NCBI RefSeq assembly: GCF_012103215.1
Contig: NZ_JAAVNE010000021.1
Location: 1-64,000 of the forward strand
Length of the DNA stretch: 64,000 nt
Direction of reading: 5' to 3'
Source: Falsiroseomonas selenitidurans
GTDB lineage: Bacteria > Pseudomonadota > Alphaproteobacteria > Acetobacterales > Acetobacteraceae
Part shown: positions 49,320 to 58,212 of the stretch, piece by piece
Position numbering within the stretch: position 1 is the first letter of the stretch
Layout: every line of letters begins with the position of its first letter
Made by a program: the position numbers and the translations under genes
The notes under the pieces: generated by a model
Told to the model about the DNA's origin: nothing
The model's database searches: none
What the model saw: the letters and a program-made list of their open reading frames with translations, nothing else

Positions 49320-49463
49320 GGTCTGGAGCGTCCTCATTCTTGCGGCGCATCCTGGCGAAGCCCGGCGCCCGGCGCAACGCGGCGGCGGTGGGTCAGGCCG
49401 CGTGTGTGGTGGGCGAATAATTCCACTTACGGTTGGGAAGGCTTTGCCGCAGGATGCGGCAGC

Positions 49464-52400
49464 ATGCGCCGCGCCTTGCTCCTCGCCTCCGCCCTGGCCA
49501 CCGCCGCCACCGCCCCTGCCTGGGCGCAGCCTGCGGCGGAGGCGCGGCCGCAGGGCGGCGTGGTGGTGGCCGGCCAGGCCCGCATCGCCCAGACCGCGGC
49601 GCGCACCCAGATCACCCAGGGCAGCGACCGCGCCATTTTGGAATGGCAGCGCTTCGATGTCGGGGCGGCGCACCAGGTGGATATCCGCCAGCCGGCCGCC
49701 ACCTCCTGGTCCCTGCAGCGGGTGGTCGGCGGCGATCCCTCCGCCATTGCCGGGCGCGTCACCTCCAATGGCGGGGTGGCGCTGGTGAACCGGGCGGGGG
49801 TGGTGTTCCACCAGGGGGCGCAGGTGGATGTGGCGGCGCTGATCGCCACGGCCTCGGACACCACGAACCGCGCCTTCACCGAAGGAAGGCTGGTCTTCGA
49901 CGGCGCCCCCGCCCCCGGCGCGCGGGTGGCGAATCGCGGCACCATCCGCGTCGCCGATCGCGGGCTGGCGGCGCTGGTGGCGCCCCAGGTGGCGAACGCC
50001 GGCAGCATCCGCGCCCGGCTCGGCCGCGTCGCCCTGGCGGCCGGGGAGGCCTTCACGCTCGACCTCGCCGGCGATGGGCTGCTGGCGCTCGATGTCACCC
50101 GCCAGGTCGCCGCCACCCCCGCCGGCGCCACCGCGCTGGTCACCCAGACCGGGCTGATCGAGGCGGAGGGCGGCAGCGTGGTGCTCAGCGCCCAGGCGGC
50201 CTCCGGCGTGCTGGAGGATCTGGTCCTGGCCGGCGGCAGCCTGGCGTCGCGACAGGTGGCGGTTGCGGCAGGGGGCGGCGGGGTGCGGGTGACGGGCAGC
50301 CTGGCCGCCACCGGCACGCTGGAAGCCACCGCCAGCGGCACGCTGCGGCTGGAGGCCGGCAGCCGCATCGCCGCCGGCCGCGCCACGCTCGGCGCCGGCG
50401 CGGACAGCCGGCCGGGCGCCCCCACCCGGCTGGCCCGGCGCACGGTGGTGGCGCGCGGCGCGACGGTGGCGGCCGGCGACATCCTGGTGCATGGCGCGGA
50501 CCAGGTGGCGATGCACGGCAGCCTTGCCGCGCCGGGCGGGCGGATTGAGGTTTCCTCCCGCGGCGGTCTGGCGCTGGACGGGAGGCTGGAAGCCGGCACC
50601 ATCCTGGTGGACCCGGTGACGCTGCGCGTGGTGACGACGCTGAGCGGCGCGACGGAACCGGCCGAGATCACCGCCGCGACCATCGCCGCCACCACCGGCG
50701 CCCTGACCCTGCAGGCGGAGCGCGCCATCCGGGTGGAGGCCGCGATCAGCAAGCCGACCGGCCCGCTGACGCTGGAGACGACGGCGGCGGACGCCACCGG
50801 CATCACCCTGCTGCGGCGGGTGACGGTGGCCGGCGACCTGGCACTGCGCAGCGCCGGCGACATCACGCAATCCGCCACCGGCGCCGGGCTGAATGTCGGC
50901 ACGCTGGAGGCGCATGCCGGCGGGCTCGTGCGGCTGGACGGCGCCGGCAACACCATCCGGGCGCTGGCCGGCGGCAGCGCCGGCGGGCGGTTCGACCTGG
51001 CGAGCGTGGTGGCGTTTTCCGTCGATGCGCCGCTTGCCGCCGCCGACATCGCCCTGGCCACGCCGCGGACCATCGACCTCTTCGCGCCGGTTTCCGCCGA
51101 CGGCACGCTGTTCCTCGAAGCACTGCGCGGGGTGGTTCAGCAACCCGCCGGCGCCGGTGTCTCGGCCGGGCTGCTGCGGCTGGATTCGGCGCTGGGTGCG
51201 GTGCGGCTGGACGGCGCGGGAAACCAGGTTGCGCGGCTCGGCGACGCCTTCGTGCCGCAGGGCCTGTCGCTGCTGAACCAGGGCGGGCTGGTGCTGGCCG
51301 GCGGGCTGCTGGGCGGCGTGGTGGCGCTGGAGGTGGCGCAGGGCGACCTGACCCAGGCGGCGGGCGCGCGCCTGGTGGCGGAGGCGCTGCGGGTGCAGGC
51401 CAGCCAGGGCGCGGTGCGGCTGGATGGCGCCGGCAACGCCATCGCCGGGCTCTTTGGCCAGGCCGGCACCAGCCTGGTGGTGGTGACGGCGGGCGACCTG
51501 TCGCTCGCCGCGCCGCTCGGCGCCCCGGCGGTGGCGTTGCACGCGGGCGGCGCGCTGACCCAGGACCAGGGCGCGCGGCTGACCACGCTGGCGCTGCGGG
51601 TCGCCGCCGGCAGCGTGGTGCTCGACGCGGCCGACAATGCCGTGGCCGCGCTGGAAGCCGGCAGCAGCGCCAGCGTCTTCAGCCTGGCGACATCGGGCAC
51701 GCTGGCTGTCACGGGGCCGCTTTCGGCGACCTCCGTCAGCCTCGCCGCCGGCGGGGCGCTGACCGCGCCGGGCATCACCGCGGAACGGCTTGCCCTGTCC
51801 GGCGCCAGCGTGGCGGCCGACGGCGCCGTGGCGGTGTTGGAAGCCGGCGGCGCCACCGGCGATTTCCGCTTCGCCGGCAGCCTGGACCTGCGGCTGGCGG
51901 GGGCGCTGACGGTGGGCGGCGCACTTTGGCTTGAAGCCCCCGCCTTGGCCCTGGCCGCCCCGGTCGCCGCCGGCAGCGCCACGCTGCGCGCCACCCTGGG
52001 CGACCTGACCCAATCCGCCGCGCTCACCACCGCGGCGCTGCGGGCGGAGGCGCCGGGCGGTGCCGTGCGGCTGGACCATGCCGGCAACCGCGCCGGCCTG
52101 CTGGGCGGGCTGGCGCAGGGGGATTTCCTCTGGACCGGCCTCGGCGATCTGGCGCTGGACCCGGTGGCGGGGCTCGCCGCCCAGGCGGCGACGCTGGCGG
52201 TGGGCGGCAGCCTGACCCAGGCGGAGGCCGCCGCCGGGCTGTCCGCGACGCGGCTTGCGGTGCAGGCGGGCGGCGCCGTGGTGCTGCCGGCCGCAGCCAA
52301 TGCGGTGAGGGAACTGGGGCTGGTGGCGGCACCCGGCGGCTTCACCCTGGCCAGCACCGCGGCCCTGCGGCTGACCGAGCCGCTGGCGGCGCCCGACATC

Positions 52401-54578
52401 GCCCTGTCCGCCGCCGGCGGCATTGACCAGGATCTCGGCGCCGGGCTGGCCACCGCGCGGCTGCACGCCACCGCCACGGCCGGGGCCGTGGTGCTGGACT
52501 CGCCCGCCAATGACGTGGCCGGGCTCGGCGCCAGCCAGGCGGCCGGGCACTTCGCCCTGACCACCGGCGGGGCGCTGGCGATCCTCGGCCCCGTCGCGGC
52601 CGGCGGCACCCTGACCCTGCTGGCGGCGGGCGACCTCACCCAGGCGGCCACCGGCGCGGGCCTCACCGCCCCGCTGCTGCTGGCGCGGTCGCTTGCCGGC
52701 AACCTGGCGCTGGCGGGTGCGGGCAATGCGGTGGCGGCGCTGGGGGCCAGCGGCGCGGCCGGCGACTTCGCCCTGGCGCAGCAAGGCGCCGCGGCGCTGC
52801 GGCTGGAAGGCCCCGTCGCCGCGCCCAGCCTCGCCCTCCGCACCGAATCCGGGCTGGACGATGCCGGCGGTGGCGCGCTGCGGGCCGGGCTGCTGCGGCT
52901 GGACACTGCCGGGCCGGTGCGGCTGCAGGCCGGGGCGCATGCCCTGGCGGCAATCGCCGGCCAGGCGGGGAGCCTGGCGCTGGCCCAGGCGGAGGGGCTT
53001 CTGGTGACGGAGGCGCTGTCCGCCGGCAGCCTCGACCTTGCCGCCGCCTCCATCGGCGTGCTGGCGCCGGTCTCGGCCGGGGCGGCCGTGCTGTCCGCCA
53101 GCAGCGGCGACATCACCCAGACGCTGCGCGGCGCCGGGCTCACCGCCAGCCTGCTGCACGCGAACGCCACGGGGCAGGTGCTGCTGGACGGCCAGGGCAA
53201 CCAGGTGGCGGCGCTGGGCGCCGGCCAGGCCGGCGGCGCCTTCGCCCTGGCCTCGGAAGCCGCCGGCGTGCTGCGCCTGACGGCGCCCATCGCGGCGGAG
53301 AGCCTGTTCCTCGGCGCCGCCGGTGGCATCGCCGACAGCCCCGGCGCGGTGCTCAGCGCCGGGCTGCTGCGCCTGTCCTCGCCCGGTTCGGCCAGCCTGG
53401 CGGAGGGCCATGCGGTGGCGCGCCTCGGCGGCCAGCTCGGGGCGCTGACACTGGCGGCGCAGGGCGCGCTGGCGGTGCCGGAGGCGCTGGACGTTGCCGG
53501 CAGCCTGGCGCTCTCCGCCGCCAGCCTGCACCTGGCCGCGCCGCTCCGGGCCGGCGGCGCGACGCTGACGGCGCGGGCGGGGGACATCACCCAGGCGGCA
53601 TCCGGCGCCGGGCTGGCGCTGGGCGCCGGCGGGCTGCGGCTTGCCGCCAGCGGCGCCATCGCGCTGGAGGGTGCGGGCAATGCGCCCGGGCTGGTCCGCT
53701 CGGCCGAGGCCGGCGGCACGCTGCTGCTGGCCAGCGACGGCGCGCTGACGCTGGCCGGCGCTGCCAGCGGGCAGGATGTGGTGCTGCGCGCGGCCGCGCT
53801 GCGGCTGGACGGCGCCATGCTGGAAGCCGACCGCGCCGTGCTGCTGGCCGCCCCCGACGGCATCACCGCCGGCGCCACCAGCCGGCTTCTGGCGCGGGAT
53901 CCCGGGGCGCTGCCGCTGCTGATCCTGGACAGCCGGCAGGGGGGGCTGGCCGCGGTCCCGGCCGGGCTGGCGGCCGACATCCCCGGCCGCGCGCCGGCGC
54001 AGCAGCCGGTGCAGCTGGCGGATTTCGGCCCGGTGCGGGCGCAGGCCGGCGGGCCGGTGGCCTTCGACCTGCTGGCCGGGGAGTCGCCGATCTTCCTGCT
54101 GCTGGATGGTGGCGCCGCGCTGGGCACGCTGGAGGCCGGGCGGCTCGGCCTGCTCGGCCAGGGTGGGTCCGCCTTCATCCTTGGCACGCTGGGCGGCGTC
54201 GGCGGGGAAGCCGCGGCCCAGGCGGTCAGCGTCGCTGCCGCGGGTGCGCCGGGCTACCTGTTCAACACCTGCGTCATCGCCGCCACCACCTGTTCCGGCG
54301 TGGTGGTGGACCCACCGGTCGTGGATCCTCCGGTCGTGGATCCTCCGGTCGTGGATCCACCGGTCGTGGATCCTCCCGTGGTGGACCCGCCCATCGTCCC
54401 GCCCCCGGTCGACGAGCCGCCAGTGGTGGACCCGCCCATCCTGGTGGCGCCGCCGATCCTCGCGCCGCCGGCGCTGGTACCGGCGGCGGCCGCCGCGCCG
54501 CTGCTGGCCGAATGGGATCTGCGGCTCGGTGCACCCGCCCCGCGCGCCGGGCGGCGCGAGGAGGAGGCGGCGGAATAG
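49464..54578 (+). CDS. Large FHA/TPS-domain exoprotein with internal repeats
   Basis: 1704 residues from ATG 49464 with AGGA upstream. A signal peptide is followed by a TPS secretion domain (about 25-270): 'GSDRAILEWQRFDVGAAHQV', 'SNGGVALVNRAGVVFHQGAQ', 'VDVAALIATASD'. Residues ~475-1435 are about a dozen degenerate ~70-residue repeats built around 'GAVRLDGAGN-x-VAxLG', predicting a long beta-helix. A Pro-rich 'VVDPP' repeat lies near 1614-1660. The C-terminal 'LLAEWDLRLG' tail is charged. It is probably exported by a TpsB pore and displayed or released as an adhesin. No TpsB gene lies within the flanks. Confidence 0.85.
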   Translation: MRRALLLASALATAATAPAWAQPAAEARPQGGVVVAGQARIAQTAARTQITQGSDRAILEWQRFDVGAAHQVDIRQPAATSWSLQRVVGGDPSAIAGRVTSNGGVALVNRAGVVFHQGAQVDVAALIATASDTTNRAFTEGRLVFDGAPAPGARVANRGTIRVADRGLAALVAPQVANAGSIRARLGRVALAAGEAFTLDLAGDGLLALDVTRQVAATPAGATALVTQTGLIEAEGGSVVLSAQAASGVLEDLVLAGGSLASRQVAVAAGGGGVRVTGSLAATGTLEATASGTLRLEAGSRIAAGRATLGAGADSRPGAPTRLARRTVVARGATVAAGDILVHGADQVAMHGSLAAPGGRIEVSSRGGLALDGRLEAGTILVDPVTLRVVTTLSGATEPAEITAATIAATTGALTLQAERAIRVEAAISKPTGPLTLETTAADATGITLLRRVTVAGDLALRSAGDITQSATGAGLNVGTLEAHAGGLVRLDGAGNTIRALAGGSAGGRFDLASVVAFSVDAPLAAADIALATPRTIDLFAPVSADGTLFLEALRGVVQQPAGAGVSAGLLRLDSALGAVRLDGAGNQVARLGDAFVPQGLSLLNQGGLVLAGGLLGGVVALEVAQGDLTQAAGARLVAEALRVQASQGAVRLDGAGNAIAGLFGQAGTSLVVVTAGDLSLAAPLGAPAVALHAGGALTQDQGARLTTLALRVAAGSVVLDAADNAVAALEAGSSASVFSLATSGTLAVTGPLSATSVSLAAGGALTAPGITAERLALSGASVAADGAVAVLEAGGATGDFRFAGSLDLRLAGALTVGGALWLEAPALALAAPVAAGSATLRATLGDLTQSAALTTAALRAEAPGGAVRLDHAGNRAGLLGGLAQGDFLWTGLGDLALDPVAGLAAQAATLAVGGSLTQAEAAAGLSATRLAVQAGGAVVLPAAANAVRELGLVAAPGGFTLASTAALRLTEPLAAPDIALSAAGGIDQDLGAGLATARLHATATAGAVVLDSPANDVAGLGASQAAGHFALTTGGALAILGPVAAGGTLTLLAAGDLTQAATGAGLTAPLLLARSLAGNLALAGAGNAVAALGASGAAGDFALAQQGAAALRLEGPVAAPSLALRTESGLDDAGGGALRAGLLRLDTAGPVRLQAGAHALAAIAGQAGSLALAQAEGLLVTEALSAGSLDLAAASIGVLAPVSAGAAVLSASSGDITQTLRGAGLTASLLHANATGQVLLDGQGNQVAALGAGQAGGAFALASEAAGVLRLTAPIAAESLFLGAAGGIADSPGAVLSAGLLRLSSPGSASLAEGHAVARLGGQLGALTLAAQGALAVPEALDVAGSLALSAASLHLAAPLRAGGATLTARAGDITQAASGAGLALGAGGLRLAASGAIALEGAGNAPGLVRSAEAGGTLLLASDGALTLAGAASGQDVVLRAAALRLDGAMLEADRAVLLAAPDGITAGATSRLLARDPGALPLLILDSRQGGLAAVPAGLAADIPGRAPAQQPVQLADFGPVRAQAGGPVAFDLLAGESPIFLLLDGGAALGTLEAGRLGLLGQGGSAFILGTLGGVGGEAAAQAVSVAAAGAPGYLFNTCVIAATTCSGVVVDPPVVDPPVVDPPVVDPPVVDPPVVDPPIVPPPVDEPPVVDPPILVAPPILAPPALVPAAAAAPLLAEWDLRLGAPAPRAGRREEEAAE
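50890..53770 (+). repeat. Coding ~210-base degenerate repeat array
   Basis: Within the exoprotein gene, 'LDGAGN'-type coding segments recur near 50938, 51209, 51422, 51630, 52074, 52296, 52497, 52717, 52930 and 53188, with most spacings 200-230 bases. Each unit also has a 'GDLTQAA-x-GA' and a 'G-x-LAL-x-GPVAA' segment. Confidence 0.75.
54303..54437 (+). repeat. 15-base tandem repeat coding VVDPP
   Basis: Six head-to-tail 15-base units (54303-54392) encode Val-Val-Asp-Pro-Pro; central units GTCGTGGATCCTCCG are identical while edge units differ at silent positions. After a degenerate stretch one more unit follows at 54423-54437. Such arrays vary in copy number by slippage. Confidence 0.85.
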
Positions 54579-54587
54579 CCCGGCGCC

Positions 54588-55442
54588 TCAGCGCAGGGTC
54601 GCCAGCCCCTCCATCAGCGCGCGCAGCGCCGCCGCCCCTTCCGAGACCCCGTCCATGCGCAGCGGGCTGCCCGCCGTGGTGCCTGCGGCCGTGGCGAAGC
54701 CGACCCGGTCCTGCGCCAGCTCCGCCGGGGACAGGCGGCCATCCCCGTCATAGTCCAGGCTTTCCAGCAGCAGCCGGGCGGAGAGGATGCCGCCCAGCGT
54801 GCCGATGCCGGCCACGCCGCCGACCACCTCCGCCGTGGCACCTTCCTGCACCGCCGCCACCCAGGCGGCGCCACGCGCCAGCCGCGCCAGCTCGGCCGGG
54901 GACAGGGCATTGTCGCCGCTGACATCGGCCTGCGCCACGATGGCGGCGGCGCAGGCGCCGGGCGTGCCGCTGCCGCAGCCGGCCTCCAGGTGCTCCAGCG
55001 CCGCCAGGAAGGCCACGCCCTCCCCATGCAGGGCGGCCAGCGCCACCGGCGGTGCCGGGCAGCGCTGCCAGGCCGTCACCATGCTGTCGCCCGGCAGCCG
55101 GTCGTCGCGCAGCTTGGCATCGGGCTCGGCGGTCTCGAGCCCGGCGTCGGCCGCGCGCAGCAGCAGCCGGGGCGCTTCCGCCCCGCCGGCGGTGCCCAGC
55201 GTCCAGGCGCCGTGCTCGGCGGTGGCGCGGAAGCGGAACAGGCGGGAGGGCCCGCCCGTCTCCAGCCGCGCGGCGGCGCGGGCGGTCACCGCCAGCATCG
55301 CCTCCGGATCGGCGCAGCCGCCGGCGAACCAGGCGCCGCGCAGCGCCTCCGGCACCCCCGGCTGGGAGGATTGCGCCAGGGCGGGCCAGGTGCCGGCGGC
55401 CAGCAGCAGGGCGGCGGCGATGCGCATGCGGAAGCGGCTCAT
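54588..55442 (-). CDS. Secreted EF-hand protein
   Basis: 284 residues. Signal peptide 'RMRIAAALLLAAGTWPALAQ'. Two EF-hand-like calcium loops are seen in the C-terminal half: 'ADVSGDNALSPAELARL' near 170 and 'LDYDGDGRLSPAELAQD' near 228, each starting Asp-x-(Ser/Asp)-Gly-Asp. The N-terminal half has paired Cys and no known domain. Its start overlaps the stop of the four-repeat secreted protein gene (ATGA), so both are made together and both are exported. Confidence 0.75.
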   Translation of the reverse strand: MSRFRMRIAAALLLAAGTWPALAQSSQPGVPEALRGAWFAGGCADPEAMLAVTARAAARLETGGPSRLFRFRATAEHGAWTLGTAGGAEAPRLLLRAADAGLETAEPDAKLRDDRLPGDSMVTAWQRCPAPPVALAALHGEGVAFLAALEHLEAGCGSGTPGACAAAIVAQADVSGDNALSPAELARLARGAAWVAAVQEGATAEVVGGVAGIGTLGGILSARLLLESLDYDGDGRLSPAELAQDRVGFATAAGTTAGSPLRMDGVSEGAAALRALMEGLATLR

Positions 55443-56644
55443 TGGATCTCGATCTCCTCGCCCTGGCAGAGATCGACGCCGGGGCGGCTCACCTCCCGCC
55501 CGTCACGGAACACCACGACCAGGTCGGCGGCGCAGGCGCCGGCATCGGGCGCCTCCAGCTCCAGCACCTCGTCCACCCCCAGCACATCCGCCCCCAGGCG
55601 GTCGGCGCCGCGCGGCTCGCCCGGCGGGGCGGCATAGATCTCGACGATCGGCAGCGGGCCGGCATTGCGCAGCTTCAGCGCGCCGGGCTCCGGCGCCCGT
55701 TCGGGCGCCGCTTCCGGCGTCGGCGCCGCGGCATCGGCGGTGGCGCCCAGCACCCAGCCGGGGGCGATGGCAAGGCGCGGCGTCTCGCAGATGTCGACCT
55801 CGCGCCGTTCCTCGGCGCCACCATTCGGGAAGACGATGCGGATATCCGCCTGGCAGGCGATCTCCAGCTCCAGCGTCGTCTCCGCCCCCACCGCCAGCCG
55901 CGTCTCCGGCCCCAGGCGTTCCGGCCCCCAGTCGTCATCGGTGCTGGCGGAGACATACACCTCCTGCACCGTCGCCATGTGGCGGTTCAGCAGCACCAGG
56001 GTCCGCGACGGCGGGCGGGCGATGCCGCTGCGGTCGAAGGCCACGCCCCGCTCGGCGCAGAGATCGAGGCGGGTCTTCACCTCCTCCCGGTCATCGGCAT
56101 AGACGGCGCGCAGGTCGAAGGTGCAGTCGCGGGTGCGCAGGCGCAGGCGGAAGCCGCCACCGGCCTCCACCACCTCGCTGCCCAGCCGGTCCGGCCCCCA
56201 ATTCTCCGCCCCGTTGGTGGAGGCATAGAGTTCCCGCAGCACGACGTCCGACCGGTTGGCGATGGCCGCTTCCAGCGTCGGCATGGCCGGGTCGCCGAAG
56301 ACCAGGCGCGGGGTGCGGCAGATGTTCACGCCGCTGCGCGCCTCCTCCGTCCCATCCTGCCAGATCGCCACCACGTCGAAATTGCAGCCCAGGCTGCGCG
56401 GCATGCGGAAGCGGAAGGTGGTGGAGGGGCTGACCACCTCATTGCCCAGGCGGTCCGGGCCGCGATCCTCGGTGCCGGGGGCGAAGAGGTACAGGAAGTT
56501 CAGCACCAGGTCGGTCTCGTTCTGCACCGTGACCTGGCGATGGGTGGATTGCTGCGCCATGGCCCCGCCGCCGGCCAGCGCCAGCAGCAGGGCGAGCAGG
56601 ACAGGCAGGACCGCCCGCCAGGGGCGGGCCGGTTGATGACGCAT
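55439..56644 (-). CDS. Secreted protein with four copies of a WGPDRLG domain
   Basis: 401 residues from ATG 56644. Signal peptide to about 'GGAMAQQ'. The rest is four tandem ~85-residue domains, each with an Asn-rich first strand ('VQNETDLVLNFLYLFA', 'IANRSDVVLRELYAST', 'LNRHMATVQEVYVSAS', 'LRNAGPLPIVEIYAAP'), then '(W)GPDRLG-x-EV', a central Cys, 'DG-x-E-x-R' and a closing '(V)D(I/L)C'. Each domain likely holds one disulfide. Single-domain secreted relatives of unknown role are recalled from alphaproteobacteria. Between domains 3 and 4 is a Pro/Ala-rich linker. Confidence 0.7.
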   Translation of the reverse strand: MRHQPARPWRAVLPVLLALLLALAGGGAMAQQSTHRQVTVQNETDLVLNFLYLFAPGTEDRGPDRLGNEVVSPSTTFRFRMPRSLGCNFDVVAIWQDGTEEARSGVNICRTPRLVFGDPAMPTLEAAIANRSDVVLRELYASTNGAENWGPDRLGSEVVEAGGGFRLRLRTRDCTFDLRAVYADDREEVKTRLDLCAERGVAFDRSGIARPPSRTLVLLNRHMATVQEVYVSASTDDDWGPERLGPETRLAVGAETTLELEIACQADIRIVFPNGGAEERREVDICETPRLAIAPGWVLGATADAAAPTPEAAPERAPEPGALKLRNAGPLPIVEIYAAPPGEPRGADRLGADVLGVDEVLELEAPDAGACAADLVVVFRDGREVSRPGVDLCQGEEIEIQ

Positions 56645-56720
56645 GGCATGGTTCCCCGGATCGGGGGGGAGCATGCTGAGACCGCGCACGCCGCGCAAGC
56701 GCGCCGCGATGTCGGCTGTT

Positions 56721-58070
56721 TCACCCGGGCAACGTGGCCTGGCTCACCTTCGGCCGCAGCAGCGCATAGGCAAGCAGGATCGCCGCCACCAGCCCGCCGG
56801 CCAGGGCGGGGGCGCGCCAGTCGTCGCTGGCCAGGCGGTTCAGCAGCAATGCGCCGCAGACCAGCGCGCCGGCGGCCGGCACCGGCCAGGGCACCTCGAA
56901 GCCGCCCGGCTTTTCCCCCGGCCGGCGCTGCAGCACCAGCAGCGCCACGTTCACCACGGTGAAGACCGCCAGCAGCAGCAGCACGGTGGCCGAGGCCAGC
57001 TGGCCGATGTCGCCGGCCAGGACCAGCGCCGCCAGCACCGGCAGCAGCGCCAGCACGGCGATATGCGGGGTGCGCCGCCCGGGATGAACGCGCGCCAGCG
57101 CCGCCGGCATCAGCCCCTGCCGCGCCATGCCATACAGCAGGCGGGAGGCCGTGACGTAGTTCAGCAGCGCGGTGTTCGCCACCGCGAAGACGGTGATGGC
57201 CACATAGGACCAGCCCGGCAGCCAGGGCGCGGCGCGGGCCATCACCTCCGCCAGCGGCCCCGGCGCCGCCGCCAGCTCCTGCCACGGCACGACGGAGACG
57301 GCGGTGACGGCGACGGCGATGTACAGCGCGGTGGCCGCCAGCATGGCGGCGATGATGCCGAAGGGCAGGGTCCGGCGCGGGTCGCGCGCTTCCTCCGCCA
57401 CGTTGATCGTGTCCTCGAACCCGATGAAGGCGAAGAAGGTCAGGATGGCGCCGGTCATCAGGAAGGACAGGCCGATGCCTTCCCCGCCCGGGGTCTCCAG
57501 CAGGTCCGCCCCGCCCCAATAGGGGATGCCCACCGCGATCACCAGCAGCAGGCCCGCGGCCTCCACCGCGGTGCAGACGATGTTCATCCACATGCTTTCC
57601 CGGATGCCGCGCGCCACCACGCCGGCCACCAGCAGCAGGAAGCCGAGCGAGATCGCGATGGCCGGCACCTCCTCCAGCCCCGCCAGGCGCAGCAGGTTCT
57701 CCGCCACCACGCGGGACTGGGTGGCGACGGAGGACAGGCCGGAAGCCATCACGGCCAGCCCCACCACCCAGGTCAGCAGCGGCCGGGCGAAGGCGCGCTG
57801 GGCGATGTTGGCGGCGCCGCCGGCCTGCGGGTAGCGGCTGCCGAGCGAGGCATAGGACAGGCCGGTGAGCAGGGCGGCGACCATCGCCACCAGGAAGCCG
57901 AGCCAGATGGCGGAGCCGAGCTGCCCGGCGGCGCGGCCGACCAGGCCATAGATGCCCGCCCCCAGCATGCCGCCCAGCGTATAGGCGAACAGCTGCACCG
58001 GCCCGATGCTGCGGATCAGCGTCGGCTCTCCGGCCTTCTCCGCCGCCGCCTCCTGCGCCGTGGTGCCCAT
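56721..58070 (-). CDS. APC-family amino acid/polyamine permease
   Basis: 449 residues from ATG 58070 with GGGGGAG upstream. About twelve membrane segments. 'TLGGMLGAGIYGLVGRAAG' is the unwound TM1 substrate motif (GxGIY), 'FFAFIGFEDTINVAEEARDP' the TM6 region with conserved Glu, and 'LLYGMARQGLMPAALARVH' the loop after TM8. It is probably a proton-coupled amino acid importer. Substrate unknown; divergent from the tctCBA operon across 142 bases. Confidence 0.88.
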   Translation of the reverse strand: MGTTAQEAAAEKAGEPTLIRSIGPVQLFAYTLGGMLGAGIYGLVGRAAGQLGSAIWLGFLVAMVAALLTGLSYASLGSRYPQAGGAANIAQRAFARPLLTWVVGLAVMASGLSSVATQSRVVAENLLRLAGLEEVPAIAISLGFLLLVAGVVARGIRESMWMNIVCTAVEAAGLLLVIAVGIPYWGGADLLETPGGEGIGLSFLMTGAILTFFAFIGFEDTINVAEEARDPRRTLPFGIIAAMLAATALYIAVAVTAVSVVPWQELAAAPGPLAEVMARAAPWLPGWSYVAITVFAVANTALLNYVTASRLLYGMARQGLMPAALARVHPGRRTPHIAVLALLPVLAALVLAGDIGQLASATVLLLLAVFTVVNVALLVLQRRPGEKPGGFEVPWPVPAAGALVCGALLLNRLASDDWRAPALAGGLVAAILLAYALLRPKVSQATLPG

Positions 58071-58212
58071 GCCCGAAACTCCCCCTTCCCACCTCGACGC
58101 GTGACGAATGCGCAAGGTTGCATCACGGCCGCTGCACGCGCCGAATCCCCGCCTTCCGGCCGGCCGGCCGCATGATTAAGGTGGCGCCTCATCCGCGCCC
58201 ATTGGAGGAAAC

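Noticed and set aside
49338..49463. GAATAATT upstream of the exoprotein as a -10 element
   Set aside because: No matching -35 sequence at a proper distance, so a promoter call is not supported.
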